DNA of 5,884 bases from Proteiniphilum sp. (GTDB lineage: Bacteria; Bacteroidota; Bacteroidia; Bacteroidales; Dysgonomonadaceae): positions 1 through 5,884 of the forward strand of contig JAENWZ010000149.1 of assembly GCA_016649795.1 (NCBI GenBank), given 5' to 3'. Positions 1 to 5,884 of this stretch are shown here, piece after piece. Under the pieces are notes generated by a model. That model was given only the letters and a program-made list of their open reading frames with translations. It was not told where the DNA came from and made no database searches. The position numbers were made by a program, and so were the translations under genes. Within the stretch, counting starts at the first letter, position 1, and each line of letters opens with the position of its first letter.

Positions 1-370
1 CGAAAGCTACTACAGTAACCTCATCTAATTCGCTTGTTTTATCTTCCAATTTTATATCTATGGTGGTGCGATTCTCCACATCAATAATCAGGCTTTTCAT
101 TCCAAGAAACGAAAAAATAAATTGGTCAGATGGCTCAGCATCAATTACATAGTTTCCGTAATTATCAGTTATAACTCCTTTGGTTGTTCCAACTATAGTA
201 ATGGTTGCTCCCGGCAATGGTTGGTCACTCTGATCTGTCACCTTCCCGCGGACAGTTATGCTACCTTCCTGAGCCTGTAGTTGATTGGTCAGTAGTAAGG
301 ACAGAAATAAAATTAATAGCTGAAAACCTGTTCGATAACTCAGGTTTCCGATACAAAACTTTTTTTTCAT
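1..370 (-). CDS. SusC/RagA-family TonB-linked outer membrane receptor, N-terminal part (runs off window)
   Basis: An open frame runs from an ATG at 370 to the left edge, giving 123 codons of a protein normally about 1000 residues long. Seen: a basic start (MKKK), a hydrophobic segment at about 16-29 and a likely signal cleavage near LQAQ at 31-34. A carboxypeptidase-regulatory-like domain follows at about 38-110, with RGKVTD at 41-46, PLPGATI at 51-57, GTTKGVITD at 61-69 and FLGM at 88-91. A TonB-box/plug entry motif, LDEVTVVAF, sits at 115-123. This order is diagnostic of SusC-type receptors, which import oligosaccharides with a SusD lipoprotein across the outer membrane. It lies 275 bp downstream of nanL on the same strand, so a sialic-acid or sialoglycan substrate (NanO-like) is inferred, not shown. 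GC is about 30-35% in the lines counted, well below ablAB. A susD gene should lie beyond the edge. Confidence 0.93.
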   Translation of the reverse strand, partial: MKKKFCIGNLSYRTGFQLLILFLSLLLTNQLQAQEGSITVRGKVTDQSDQPLPGATITIVGTTKGVITDNYGNYVIDAEPSDQFIFSFLGMKSLIIDVENRTTIDIKLEDKTSELDEVTVVAF

Positions 371-414
371 CTTTGTTTAAGTGTTAAGTTAATTAATACT
401 GAGTTTTTGAATTG

Positions 415-444
415 GAAGGGGGATTCGCTGTCCTCCTTCTTTTT
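415..444 (+). terminator. Terminator-like hairpin on the plus strand, antisense to the SusC gene leader
   Basis: GAAGGGGGA (415-423) pairs with TCCTCCTTC (431-439) over nine positions with one G-U wobble and a 7-nt loop, followed directly by five T (440-444). Read on the plus strand this is a good intrinsic-terminator shape. On the minus strand the wobble becomes an A-C mismatch and no T tract follows, so the structure is polarised to the plus strand. No plus-strand gene lies upstream, so it would end an antisense or non-coding transcript. A structured leader of the SusC mRNA is the alternative. Confidence 0.4.
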
Positions 445-486
445 GAGAGAGTATAATTAGTTTTCATATTGAATATCTTTAGAATT

Positions 487-516
487 AAAAATTACCTTCG
501 GTGGAATGCTTGCAAA
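487..516 (-). promoter_or_regulatory. Possible promoter for the SusC-type gene
   Basis: On the minus strand TTTG (516-513) is followed after 18 bp by TAATTTTT (494-487). This differs from the Bacteroidetes consensus TAnnTTTG by one base, with a spacer one short of the usual 19-21. It would give a leader of roughly 110 nt containing the hairpin at 415-439. Weak support; transcription from further upstream is possible. Confidence 0.25.
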
Positions 517-645
517 ACGCATGGTTTCGTAGGGTTTCTTTTCCCCGGTGCGTATACGTGCTCAAAAAAGTTATTATAATAAAGAAAGCTGCTTGACTTA
601 ACCATTGATGTTTCATGTGTGTTCAGTTTAATCAGGTTGATCCAT

Positions 646-1575
646 TCATCTTTCAGTGAGCTTTCCGTTTTCACACCATTCGAAGAAACCTATTTCATTC
701 AATTCTTTTTCGTATTGTTTGAATTCGGCAGTAGAGAGATTGCGTGCCGGTGCCCGAAGCGGACCACAGTCAAGGCCAATCATTTTCATCACTGGTTTTC
801 CGCCAATAACGCCGCCACCATGCCTAATCAGAATATCTATAAACCTGACCGACTGAAACTGAAGATCACGAGCTCGTTCTATATCACCCTTTTGAAAAGC
901 TCCAATCAAATTTCGGTACAAAGTCGCCATGTAGTTAAATGTACTCCCAACAGCAGCCTCCACTCCGACACTCAATCCACACAATAGCTGTTCATCAAAA
1001 CCATTCAGAATATCCCACTTGCCGTTATCGACCCGAATACATTGTAACATTTCCATCATGTTTCCATGAGTGAATTTGATTCCAGCCAGGTTAGGAATTG
1101 CCCACTGAGCCTTTTCCAAAAAATCGGTCATGGAAAGCCAAACTCCTGAAACCGTGGGAATGTGATAGTAATAAAAAGGCAATTCCGGAGCTCCCGCTGC
1201 GACTTCAATGCAAAAGCGAATCAAGTTGTCCACATTTTCAGGTTTCAAAAAAATAGGTCCCATACATCCCACTGCAGATGCTCCAATCTTTTGTGCATGT
1301 TTGGCTAAATCCTTCGATTGGGTGTACGACGTGGTTCCGACATGAACGATTACCTTAAAATCAGGTGTTTGTTCTTCCACCCATTGTTCAGCGACGGCCA
1401 TCCGCTCATCTGGTGTCATCAGCATTCCTTCCCCTGTTGTTCCACAGACAAAAACACCATTCAACCCGTCTTTTTTTAGTTTCGCGGCGTACGGAGCAAT
1501 CATTCCCATATTGAGTGAGCCATCCTCAAACATAGGAGTAAATGGTGCTGCTATTAATCCTTTTAATTTCTGCAT
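646..1575 (-). CDS. nanL: N-acetylneuraminate lyase (sialic acid aldolase)
   Basis: This 309-residue cytoplasmic (beta/alpha)8 protein belongs to the DHDPS/NAL class I aldolase family; about 300 residues is the normal length. It reversibly cleaves N-acetylneuraminate to N-acetylmannosamine and pyruvate, the first committed step of sialic acid catabolism. Seen: the carboxylate-binding loop GTTGEG at 45-50, catalytic Tyr137 in YYYHIPTVSGV, Schiff-base Lys167 in GIKFTHGN, and GFDEQLL plus AVGSTFNY at 192-198 and 208-215. The YYYHIP and GFDEQLL signatures match the Bacteroides/animal-type lyases rather than DapA or KDG aldolase, hence the specific call. The start follows the family-typical opening MQKLKGLIAAPFTP. 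It sits 114 bp downstream of the FCD regulator and upstream of the SusC gene, all on one strand. I see no good promoter in the 114 bp, so cotranscription with the regulator is likely. GC (about 43-48% in the lines counted) is lower than in ablAB. Confidence 0.93.
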   Translation of the reverse strand: MQKLKGLIAAPFTPMFEDGSLNMGMIAPYAAKLKKDGLNGVFVCGTTGEGMLMTPDERMAVAEQWVEEQTPDFKVIVHVGTTSYTQSKDLAKHAQKIGASAVGCMGPIFLKPENVDNLIRFCIEVAAGAPELPFYYYHIPTVSGVWLSMTDFLEKAQWAIPNLAGIKFTHGNMMEMLQCIRVDNGKWDILNGFDEQLLCGLSVGVEAAVGSTFNYMATLYRNLIGAFQKGDIERARDLQFQSVRFIDILIRHGGGVIGGKPVMKMIGLDCGPLRAPARNLSTAEFKQYEKELNEIGFFEWCENGKLTER

Positions 1576-1609
1576 TTATTTTATTTTCTAAATGATGTTA
1601 GTACTTAGA

Positions 1610-1632
1610 TTTGCCCTGAATGAGCCGGCAAA
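1610..1632. promoter_or_regulatory. Short inverted repeat between regulator and nanL
   Basis: TTTGCC (1610-1615) and GGCAAA (1627-1632) form perfect 6-bp arms separated by 11 bp, 35-57 bp upstream of the nanL start. It could be an operator or a small mRNA hairpin in the regulator-nanL transcript. It does not resemble the palindrome found upstream of the regulator. With arms this short, chance is a real possibility. Confidence 0.2.
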
Positions 1633-1689
1633 GACTGTTTACGCATTATCAATATTATTATTTATCCTCAGATCTCGAGAGGGCGGTTT

Positions 1690-2436
1690 TTATTTTTCTC
1701 CTGTCTTTTGTTGTCGGTTAACGTTGTTTTTTTTGCTGATAAAAATTTTATATACCTCGAAATGCTGCTCGAGTGCTTTTCTATAGCTGTCCTCATCATC
1801 ATCTTTCAGGTAACGCAGCAGATCGCGGTGCGTGACGATGCGTCCCTCTTCTTGTAGTCTCATGTTGATAGGGGCCAGATATTCCTTGAACTTATCTTTC
1901 ACGAAAGTCATCACGGGATGAACAATATTCTGAAACTCTGCGATTGTTTTGTTACCCGTTATCTTATATAACTTCGTGTGGAAAGCAAATTCACTGAAGG
2001 GTGCATACTCGTTATTCTCGTACATGATACCCACCTTCACGATCTCTTCCAGATCCTCCAGATCTTCAGGAGTGATGTTCCTGAAAATATCGTGACATAT
2101 CCCCACCTCCAGGGCGATACGAAATCCCAGGATATCGAACAGGGCATCTTCGCCTAAGATCCGGGGGTCAACCACACGGCGCATACCTCCCAGGATGGAT
2201 GGCTCCGTTAGCACCATGCCCCTACGGGTACGTGTCTCTATCATACCCATCATCTTTAGTCGGCTCAATGCTTCCCGGAGTACACTCCGGGCTACCCCCA
2301 GTGAGGCAGAGAGCTCCATCTCGTTGGGAATAGGATCCCCTGTCTGAAGATCTTTCTCCCTGAAATAATTCAACAGCTTGTCTTCCACCTGGTCTACAAG
2401 GGTAACGGAATTATTCTGTATTTTCAACCTTTCCAT
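1690..2436 (-). CDS. FadR/FCD-subfamily GntR transcriptional regulator, probable sialic-acid-responsive NanR-like repressor
   Basis: 248 residues, the normal FCD-regulator length. An N-terminal winged helix-turn-helix spans about 10-78 (IPNEMELSASLGVARSVLRE at 36-55, then a wing with TRTRRGMVL at 68-76). An all-helical FCD ligand domain spans about 95-235. Metal-site candidates are His153 (FHTKLY), His203 (THRDLL) and His225 (EQHFEVY). The usual Asp four residues before the first His is Glu149 here. FCD proteins include E. coli NanR, FadR, LldR and PdhR, and bind small carboxylates. The neighbouring nanL gene makes Neu5Ac or a related compound the likely ligand, which is inferred from context. 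An operator-like palindrome lies over its own -7 box, suggesting autorepression that would also cover nanL if cotranscribed. The C-terminal tail (about 235-248) is basic and probably disordered. A hexuronate-type (UxuR/ExuR-like) ligand is the main alternative. Confidence 0.88.
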   Translation of the reverse strand: MERLKIQNNSVTLVDQVEDKLLNYFREKDLQTGDPIPNEMELSASLGVARSVLREALSRLKMMGMIETRTRRGMVLTEPSILGGMRRVVDPRILGEDALFDILGFRIALEVGICHDIFRNITPEDLEDLEEIVKVGIMYENNEYAPFSEFAFHTKLYKITGNKTIAEFQNIVHPVMTFVKDKFKEYLAPINMRLQEEGRIVTHRDLLRYLKDDDEDSYRKALEQHFEVYKIFISKKNNVNRQQKTGEK

Positions 2437-2481
2437 GAGTATATAAATTAAATGAATCAGATGGTATGTCCTAATTATATG

Positions 2482-2496
2482 ATTTGTCGGACAAAT
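2482..2496. promoter_or_regulatory. FadR/FCD-type operator palindrome upstream of the regulator
   Basis: ATTTGTC-G-GACAAAT is a perfect inverted repeat with 7-bp arms and one central base. Its core TTGTCGGACAA fits the FadR-subfamily consensus TNGTNNNACNA and the general GntR rule yGTM-N0-1-KACr. It lies 46-60 bp upstream of the regulator start and overlaps the promoter -7 element, the position expected for an autorepressor. I saw no second copy in the window. Confidence 0.7.
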
Positions 2497-2523
2497 ATAA
2501 ATGGAATATTTAATTAAACTAAA
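2492..2523 (-). promoter_or_regulatory. Promoter of the FCD regulator (and probably nanL)
   Basis: On the minus strand TATATTTG (2499-2492) is an exact match to the Bacteroidetes -7 consensus TAnnTTTG. A TTTA at 2523-2520, 20 bp further upstream, matches the -33 TTTG at three of four bases. The start of transcription would be near 2485, giving a leader of about 50 nt. The -7 box shares five bases with the palindrome at 2482-2496, so a bound repressor would block it. Confidence 0.6.
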
Positions 2524-2623
2524 GGATAGGACTATTTTAACATTAAATCATTGAAAAATTAACATAAATTAGAATAATGGTGTTTTTTTATGTGGTATTT
2601 TTAACAATTAGAAGGCTGATGCC

Positions 2624-2662
2624 AGCGATCAGCGTTCTGTAAACAGCAATCAGTGATCAGTT
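2624..2662. repeat. Degenerate AGCRATCAG intergenic repeat downstream of ablB
   Basis: AGCGATCAG (2624-2632) and AGCAATCAG (2645-2653) differ by one base and lie 21 bp apart; a TGATCAGTT tail follows (2654-2662). The 18 bp at 2645-2662 match 4971-4988, on the far side of ablAB, at 16 of 18 positions in the same orientation. Short degenerate repeats of this style are common between Bacteroidales genes. The segment can form small hairpins (GCTG/CAGC) but has no clear T tract, so I do not call it a terminator. Confidence 0.45.
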
Positions 2663-2683
2663 AAATATGCTTATAATATAGAT

Positions 2684-3485
2684 TCATGCGCTCGATGCGG
2701 CCGGAGATCTGGGGTTGATAAAGGTGCCGGAAAAATGATACCCGAAGCGCAGGAAGGTTTTGTTCATCGGGATGGAGGCGAGCCGTGCGATGGTGAAGAG
2801 GGTTTGTATGTTCTGTAGCTGCATGGCTTCTTCCATACTCCGGAGCAGCAGACAGGAGAGGCTATGCCCCGTATGTGCACTATCGGTCGCGAAATCGGTC
2901 ATCTCCGCACTTTGGGTGTCGAAATCGATCTCGGCGGAGGAGAGGGCGGCCAGCTCATCGCCCTTGAAGGCACCGAAGTACTGCACATCCTGCTCCATCA
3001 TCTTTGCGATATAGGCGGGATCGTGAATGGGGAAGGGGTAACTCTCGAACACCTGCGCGTAGATCTTTGCAATCTGCTCTGCATCGGTTTTCTTCAGCTG
3101 TCGGACACTATAGTCTGCCCACTTTTTGCTCTGATCATTCTGTCGCAGCGGTTCTGACAGGAGCTGCCGGAAGCGTGCAAGCTCCTCTTCGGGTTTGTTC
3201 GCCAGTCGTGCGGGATCGTTGAAACGGGAGAAAAACAGCGCATCTTCTTCGCCATTGTAGAAACGGGGGATTTGTCCCTCCGTGATGAATCCCTCTTCCA
3301 GAAAGCGGGGGGCGAGGCTCCCGGGTACCTTGCAGAAGAGCTTGGTATAGCGCTCTTCCACCGTGAGCTCCTCCATCCGCTGAAAGACGGCGGTGAGGTC
3401 CTCCTTCTTCAGTTTCATCAGGTAGACCCGGTCGTTCAGCTTGCCGTGCTGGATGACCGAGCCACTGCCTATATGTTCTATGGTG

Positions 3486-3493
<8 letters not shown>
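2684..3493 (-). CDS. ablB: Beta-lysine N6-acetyltransferase (AblB/YodP family, GNAT)
   Basis: A 269-residue protein that transfers acetyl from acetyl-CoA to the epsilon-amino group of beta-lysine, giving the compatible solute N-epsilon-acetyl-beta-lysine; cytoplasmic. The N-terminal region carries the family pattern GSGSVIQHGKLNDRVYLMKL (9-28) and TKLFCKVP (50-57). The GNAT fold occupies about 128-265, with the acceptor-side segment IYAQVFESYPFPIHDP (144-159) and the motif-A region MTDFATDSAHTGHSLSCLLL (198-217). The usual acetyl-CoA loop R/QxxGxG/A appears as HTGHSL, which is degenerate. The start is fixed by ATGAGTGA, where this ATG overlaps the ablA stop by 8 bp, implying translational coupling. 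The strict ablA-ablB pairing supports the specific substrate; as a lone GNAT the call would be weaker. GC is high compared with nanL and the SusC gene. Confidence 0.88.
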
Positions 3494-4799
<1,306 letters not shown>

Positions 4800-4827
4800 A
4801 AATAGATAGTTTTTATTCCTATGCGAA

Positions 4828-4835
4828 CAAATGTA
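4828..4835 (-). promoter_or_regulatory. -7 element of the ablAB promoter
   Basis: TACATTTG on the minus strand matches TAnnTTTG exactly, 29-36 bp upstream of the ablA start, so the leader would be only about 20 nt. No good TTTG is found 19-21 bp further upstream, so the -33 element is weak or absent. This could mean that activation, for example by salt stress, needs a helper; that is inference. Confidence 0.5.
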
Positions 4836-4898
4836 TAAAAATTTAACTAAAAATCTGGCATAAATGGTGGTTTTAACTTACTAAATGTAGGAAAGGGT

Positions 4899-4933
4899 AG
4901 CAATAAGCAATAAGCAATCAGCTTTTAGCTTTT
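4899..4933. repeat. 7-bp tandem repeat, five units
   Basis: Five consecutive heptads all begin AGC: AGCAATA, AGCAATA, AGCAATC, AGCTTTT, AGCTTTT. The last unit can also pair its AGCTTT (4927-4932) with AAAGCT (4940-4945) in a 6-bp hairpin with a 7-nt loop. It lies about 100 bp upstream of ablA and about 190 bp upstream of the Fur-family gene. No function is evident; slippage within an intergenic repeat is the simplest origin. Confidence 0.65.
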
Positions 4934-4970
4934 GAGGTGAAAGCTTGTAAAGGGCAGCGGTTTGGGGTTG

Positions 4971-4988
4971 AGCAATTAGTGCTCAGTT
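4971..4988. repeat. 18-bp repeat upstream of ablA, near copy of 2645-2662
   Basis: AGCAATTAGTGCTCAGTT differs from AGCAATCAGTGATCAGTT at 2645-2662 by two substitutions, in the same orientation, about 2.3 kb away. The two copies bracket the whole ablAB operon. It overlaps no promoter element that I can identify. Confidence 0.5.
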
Positions 4989-5041
4989 CGAAAAAATGAT
5001 TACCTCTTTTTCCTAAAAAACACAAAAAAAAATCTTATTGT

Positions 5042-5072
5042 TTTGCAGAGAAAAATAAACAGTATATATTTG
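5042..5072 (+). promoter_or_regulatory. Promoter of the Fur-family gene
   Basis: TTTG (5042-5045), a 19-bp spacer, then TATATTTG (5065-5072): both elements match the Bacteroidetes primary sigma consensus exactly. Transcription would start near 5079, with a leader of about 42 nt. It is the best promoter match in the window. The -7 box runs into the TTGCA-type repeat, so binding there would block initiation. Confidence 0.75.
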
Positions 5073-5108
5073 CAACATTATTGCATTTGAAATATTGTTG
5101 CATTTGAA
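5070..5108. promoter_or_regulatory. Putative Fur/Zur-family operator: repeated TTGCA half-sites
   Basis: TGCAA (5071-5075) faces TTGCA (5081-5085) as an inverted repeat with 5 bp between, and a further TTGCA lies at 5098-5102. The second and third half-sites belong to a 15-bp direct repeat, ATTATTGCATTTGAA (5077-5091) and ATTGTTGCATTTGAA (5094-5108), with one mismatch and a 17-bp period. The array covers the end of the -7 box and the probable transcription start of the adjacent metalloregulator gene, the classic place for autorepression. Which metal or protein binds is not shown by sequence. Confidence 0.5.
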
Positions 5109-5120
5109 GGTTGTTTCATT

Positions 5121-5531
5121 ATGACAGTAGAAGAGCTATTACACAAGTACGATTTAAAGAATACAGGTTGCAGGAAGTTTATCCTGGGCGAGATGCTGAA
5201 AAGCGATACGGCGCAATCGGAGAACGAGTTGAAGGAGTCCTATCCCGATCTGTTCGACCGCGTGACCTTCTACAGAACGCTGAAGACGCTGGAGGAGCGG
5301 GGCATTATTCACAAGATCGTGTTGAACGACAACTCGGTGAAGTATGCACTGAGTAGACATCATCACGAGGATAATCACCTGCATTCCCATTTTCACTGTG
5401 AGAAGTGCGACGAGGTGCTTTGCCTGCGTGGTAAGACGCAGTTCGAAGCCGAGCTGCCGCAGGGTTTTATCATGAATGAGGTGTTCGTGGTTATAGAGGG
5501 TGTTTGTGCCGGCTGTGGTATTCATTCCTGA
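5121..5531 (+). CDS. Fur-family metalloregulator, probably Zur-like
   Basis: 136 residues, the usual Fur-family size. The N-terminal winged helix spans about 1-78, with recognition region DRVTFYRTLKTLEERGIIHK at 46-65, corresponding to the TVYRTLxxLxxxG family motif. The C-terminal dimerisation/metal domain contains a His-rich HHHEDNHLHSHFHC segment (80-93) and two CxxC pairs, Cys93/Cys96 and Cys129/Cys132, forming the structural zinc site. The histidines and nearby acidic residues would form the regulatory site. It acts as a metal-loaded dimeric DNA-binding repressor in the cytoplasm. The start ATG lies 13 bp after the last operator repeat. The downstream TonB receptor points to metal uptake; Zur is favoured over Fur or PerR from the short length and His/Cys pattern, but this is not certain. 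The promoter and putative operator immediately upstream suggest autoregulation. Confidence 0.9.
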   Translation: MTVEELLHKYDLKNTGCRKFILGEMLKSDTAQSENELKESYPDLFDRVTFYRTLKTLEERGIIHKIVLNDNSVKYALSRHHHEDNHLHSHFHCEKCDEVLCLRGKTQFEAELPQGFIMNEVFVVIEGVCAGCGIHS

Positions 5532-5622
5532 TAATTCGAATTTGTAATGAACGGACTGTTTGGGGTTATCGGGGGCGTGTCTGCTGCTTATAGAATACCT
5601 TCCTGATCATACAGAAATATTT

Positions 5623-5852
5623 ATGAGGATATATTTTGTGCTGTTATTGCTGATGGCAGCAGTTCTGAATGCTTACACGCAGGGATTGTCGGTGAAGGGA
5701 TATGTACACGATGCGGAGAACGGTCTTTACCTACCCGCGGCTACTCTCTCCCTGCAGCCGGGTGAGAGGTACCTGCAGGCCGACAGTGGGGGGGGCTTCT
5801 CGATAGAGGAGCTGGAGCGGGGCAACTACCTGCTGACCGTGCAGTTCATAGG
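5623..5852 (+). CDS. TonB-dependent outer membrane receptor, N-terminal fragment cut at contig end
   Basis: The first 76-77 codons of an exported protein. Seen: a hydrophobic signal segment (FVLLLLMAAVL, 5-15) with likely cleavage near YTQ (18-20). A carboxypeptidase-regulatory-like domain then starts: SVKGYVHDAENG (23-34), LPAATLSL (37-44), DSGGGFSI (54-61), LERGNYLLTVQFIG (64-77). This is the typical lead-in of Bacteroidetes TonB receptors, where G is normally followed by Y or F before the plug. It lies 91 bp after the Fur-family stop with no good promoter between, so cotranscription is likely and a metal or metallophore cargo is inferred. Apparent residues after Gly77 (CLLYTSPSPR) are translated adapter, not protein. 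An eight-G run at 5788-5795 falls in codons 56-58; the domain spacing around it (DxxGxF) is normal, so the reading frame looks right. Confidence 0.82.
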
Positions 5853-5884
5853 CTGTCTCTTATACACATCTCCGAGCCCACGAG
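5853..5884. other. Sequencing adapter: Tn5 mosaic end plus Nextera read-2 sequence
   Basis: CTGTCTCTTATACACATCT (5853-5871) is the exact 19-bp Tn5 mosaic end in the orientation read at a fragment's 3' end. The following CCGAGCCCACGAG (5872-5884) is the start of the Nextera index-side adapter. Together 32 of the 34 adapter bases are present before the window stops. This is untrimmed library DNA, not genome, and not a natural Tn5/IS50 insertion. The first base or so could coincide with genomic sequence. Confidence 0.98.

Larger units (their letters stand above)
4800..5120. other. Divergent intergenic region between ablA and the Fur-family gene
   Basis: This 321-bp AT-rich gap holds the ablA promoter (minus strand), a heptad tandem repeat, an 18-bp repeat shared with the other side of ablAB, and the promoter and putative operator of the plus-strand Fur-family gene, all listed separately. 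I see no further gene, tRNA or attachment site in it. Confidence 0.8.

Noticed and set aside
492..674. 60-codon minus-strand frame overlapping the nanL end
   Set aside because: It starts inside nanL, shows no domain, signal or recognisable family, and covers the SusC promoter region. Chance frame in intergenic DNA.
619..987. 122-codon plus-strand frame
   Set aside because: Lies opposite nanL, whose catalytic motifs are intact. Antisense shadow.
646..1575. Dihydrodipicolinate synthase (dapA)
   Set aside because: The YYYHIP and GFDEQLL signatures and the context beside an FCD regulator and SusC gene fit N-acetylneuraminate lyase; DapA lacks them.
2614..2634. Rho-independent terminator of ablAB
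   Set aside because: Only 3-4 bp stems (GGC/GCC or GCTG/CAGC) can form and no T tract follows on the minus strand.
4899..4933. CRISPR-like array
   Set aside because: Units are 7 bp and contiguous with no spacers or cas genes; it is a simple tandem repeat.
5154..5525. 123-codon minus-strand frame
   Set aside because: Exact antisense of the Fur-family gene, which has a promoter, family motifs and both CxxC pairs.
5547..5606. Tiny 19-codon frame between the Fur-family gene and the receptor
   Set aside because: No recognisable features, not in frame with the receptor and no promoter; too short to support as a gene or leader peptide.
5853..5871. Natural Tn5/IS50 end or transposon insertion
   Set aside because: The hyperactive mosaic end is followed directly by Nextera adapter bases; this is library construction, not a mobile element.

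Overview
The window looks like a contig end from a Bacteroidales genome, possibly close to Dysgonomonadaceae such as Proteiniphilum or Petrimonas (family-level placement is a guess). The evidence is a SusC/RagA-type receptor N-terminus, a second TonB-receptor N-terminus with a carboxypeptidase-regulatory-like plug domain, AT-rich intergenic DNA, and promoters that fit the Bacteroidetes consensus (TTTG, about 19-21 bp, TAnnTTTG) rather than the E. coli type.

Layout. (1) Positions 1-2523, minus strand: a sialic-acid module in the order FCD/GntR regulator (nanR-like), N-acetylneuraminate lyase (nanL) and the first 123 codons of a SusC-type receptor that runs off the left edge. A perfect 15-bp palindrome of FadR/FCD operator type covers the regulator's own -7 box. 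(2) Positions 2684-4835, minus strand: a compact, GC-rich ablA-ablB operon (lysine 2,3-aminomutase and beta-lysine N6-acetyltransferase, with an 8-bp overlap) for the osmolyte N-epsilon-acetyl-beta-lysine. (3) Positions 4836-5120: intergenic DNA with a heptad tandem repeat, an 18-bp repeat whose near copy lies on the other side of ablAB, and a strong promoter overlapped by repeated TTGCA half-sites. (4) Positions 5121-5852, plus strand: a Fur-family, probably Zur-like, regulator followed by the start of a TonB-dependent receptor, which suggests a metal-uptake locus. (5) Positions 5853-5884 are not genomic: they match the Tn5 mosaic end plus Nextera read-2 adapter, so the last residues of the terminal reading frame are artefactual.

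How the genes work together: the left module would import sialic acid or sialoglycan fragments (SusC), cleave Neu5Ac to ManNAc and pyruvate (NanL), and sense the substrate through the FCD regulator. ablAB converts L-lysine to beta-lysine and then to an acetylated compatible solute under salt stress. The right module would sense a metal, probably zinc, and control its own promoter and possibly the downstream receptor. I found no wholly new system. The least described elements are the putative antisense-RNA terminator upstream of the SusC gene, the paired repeats flanking ablAB, and the two self-overlapping operators.
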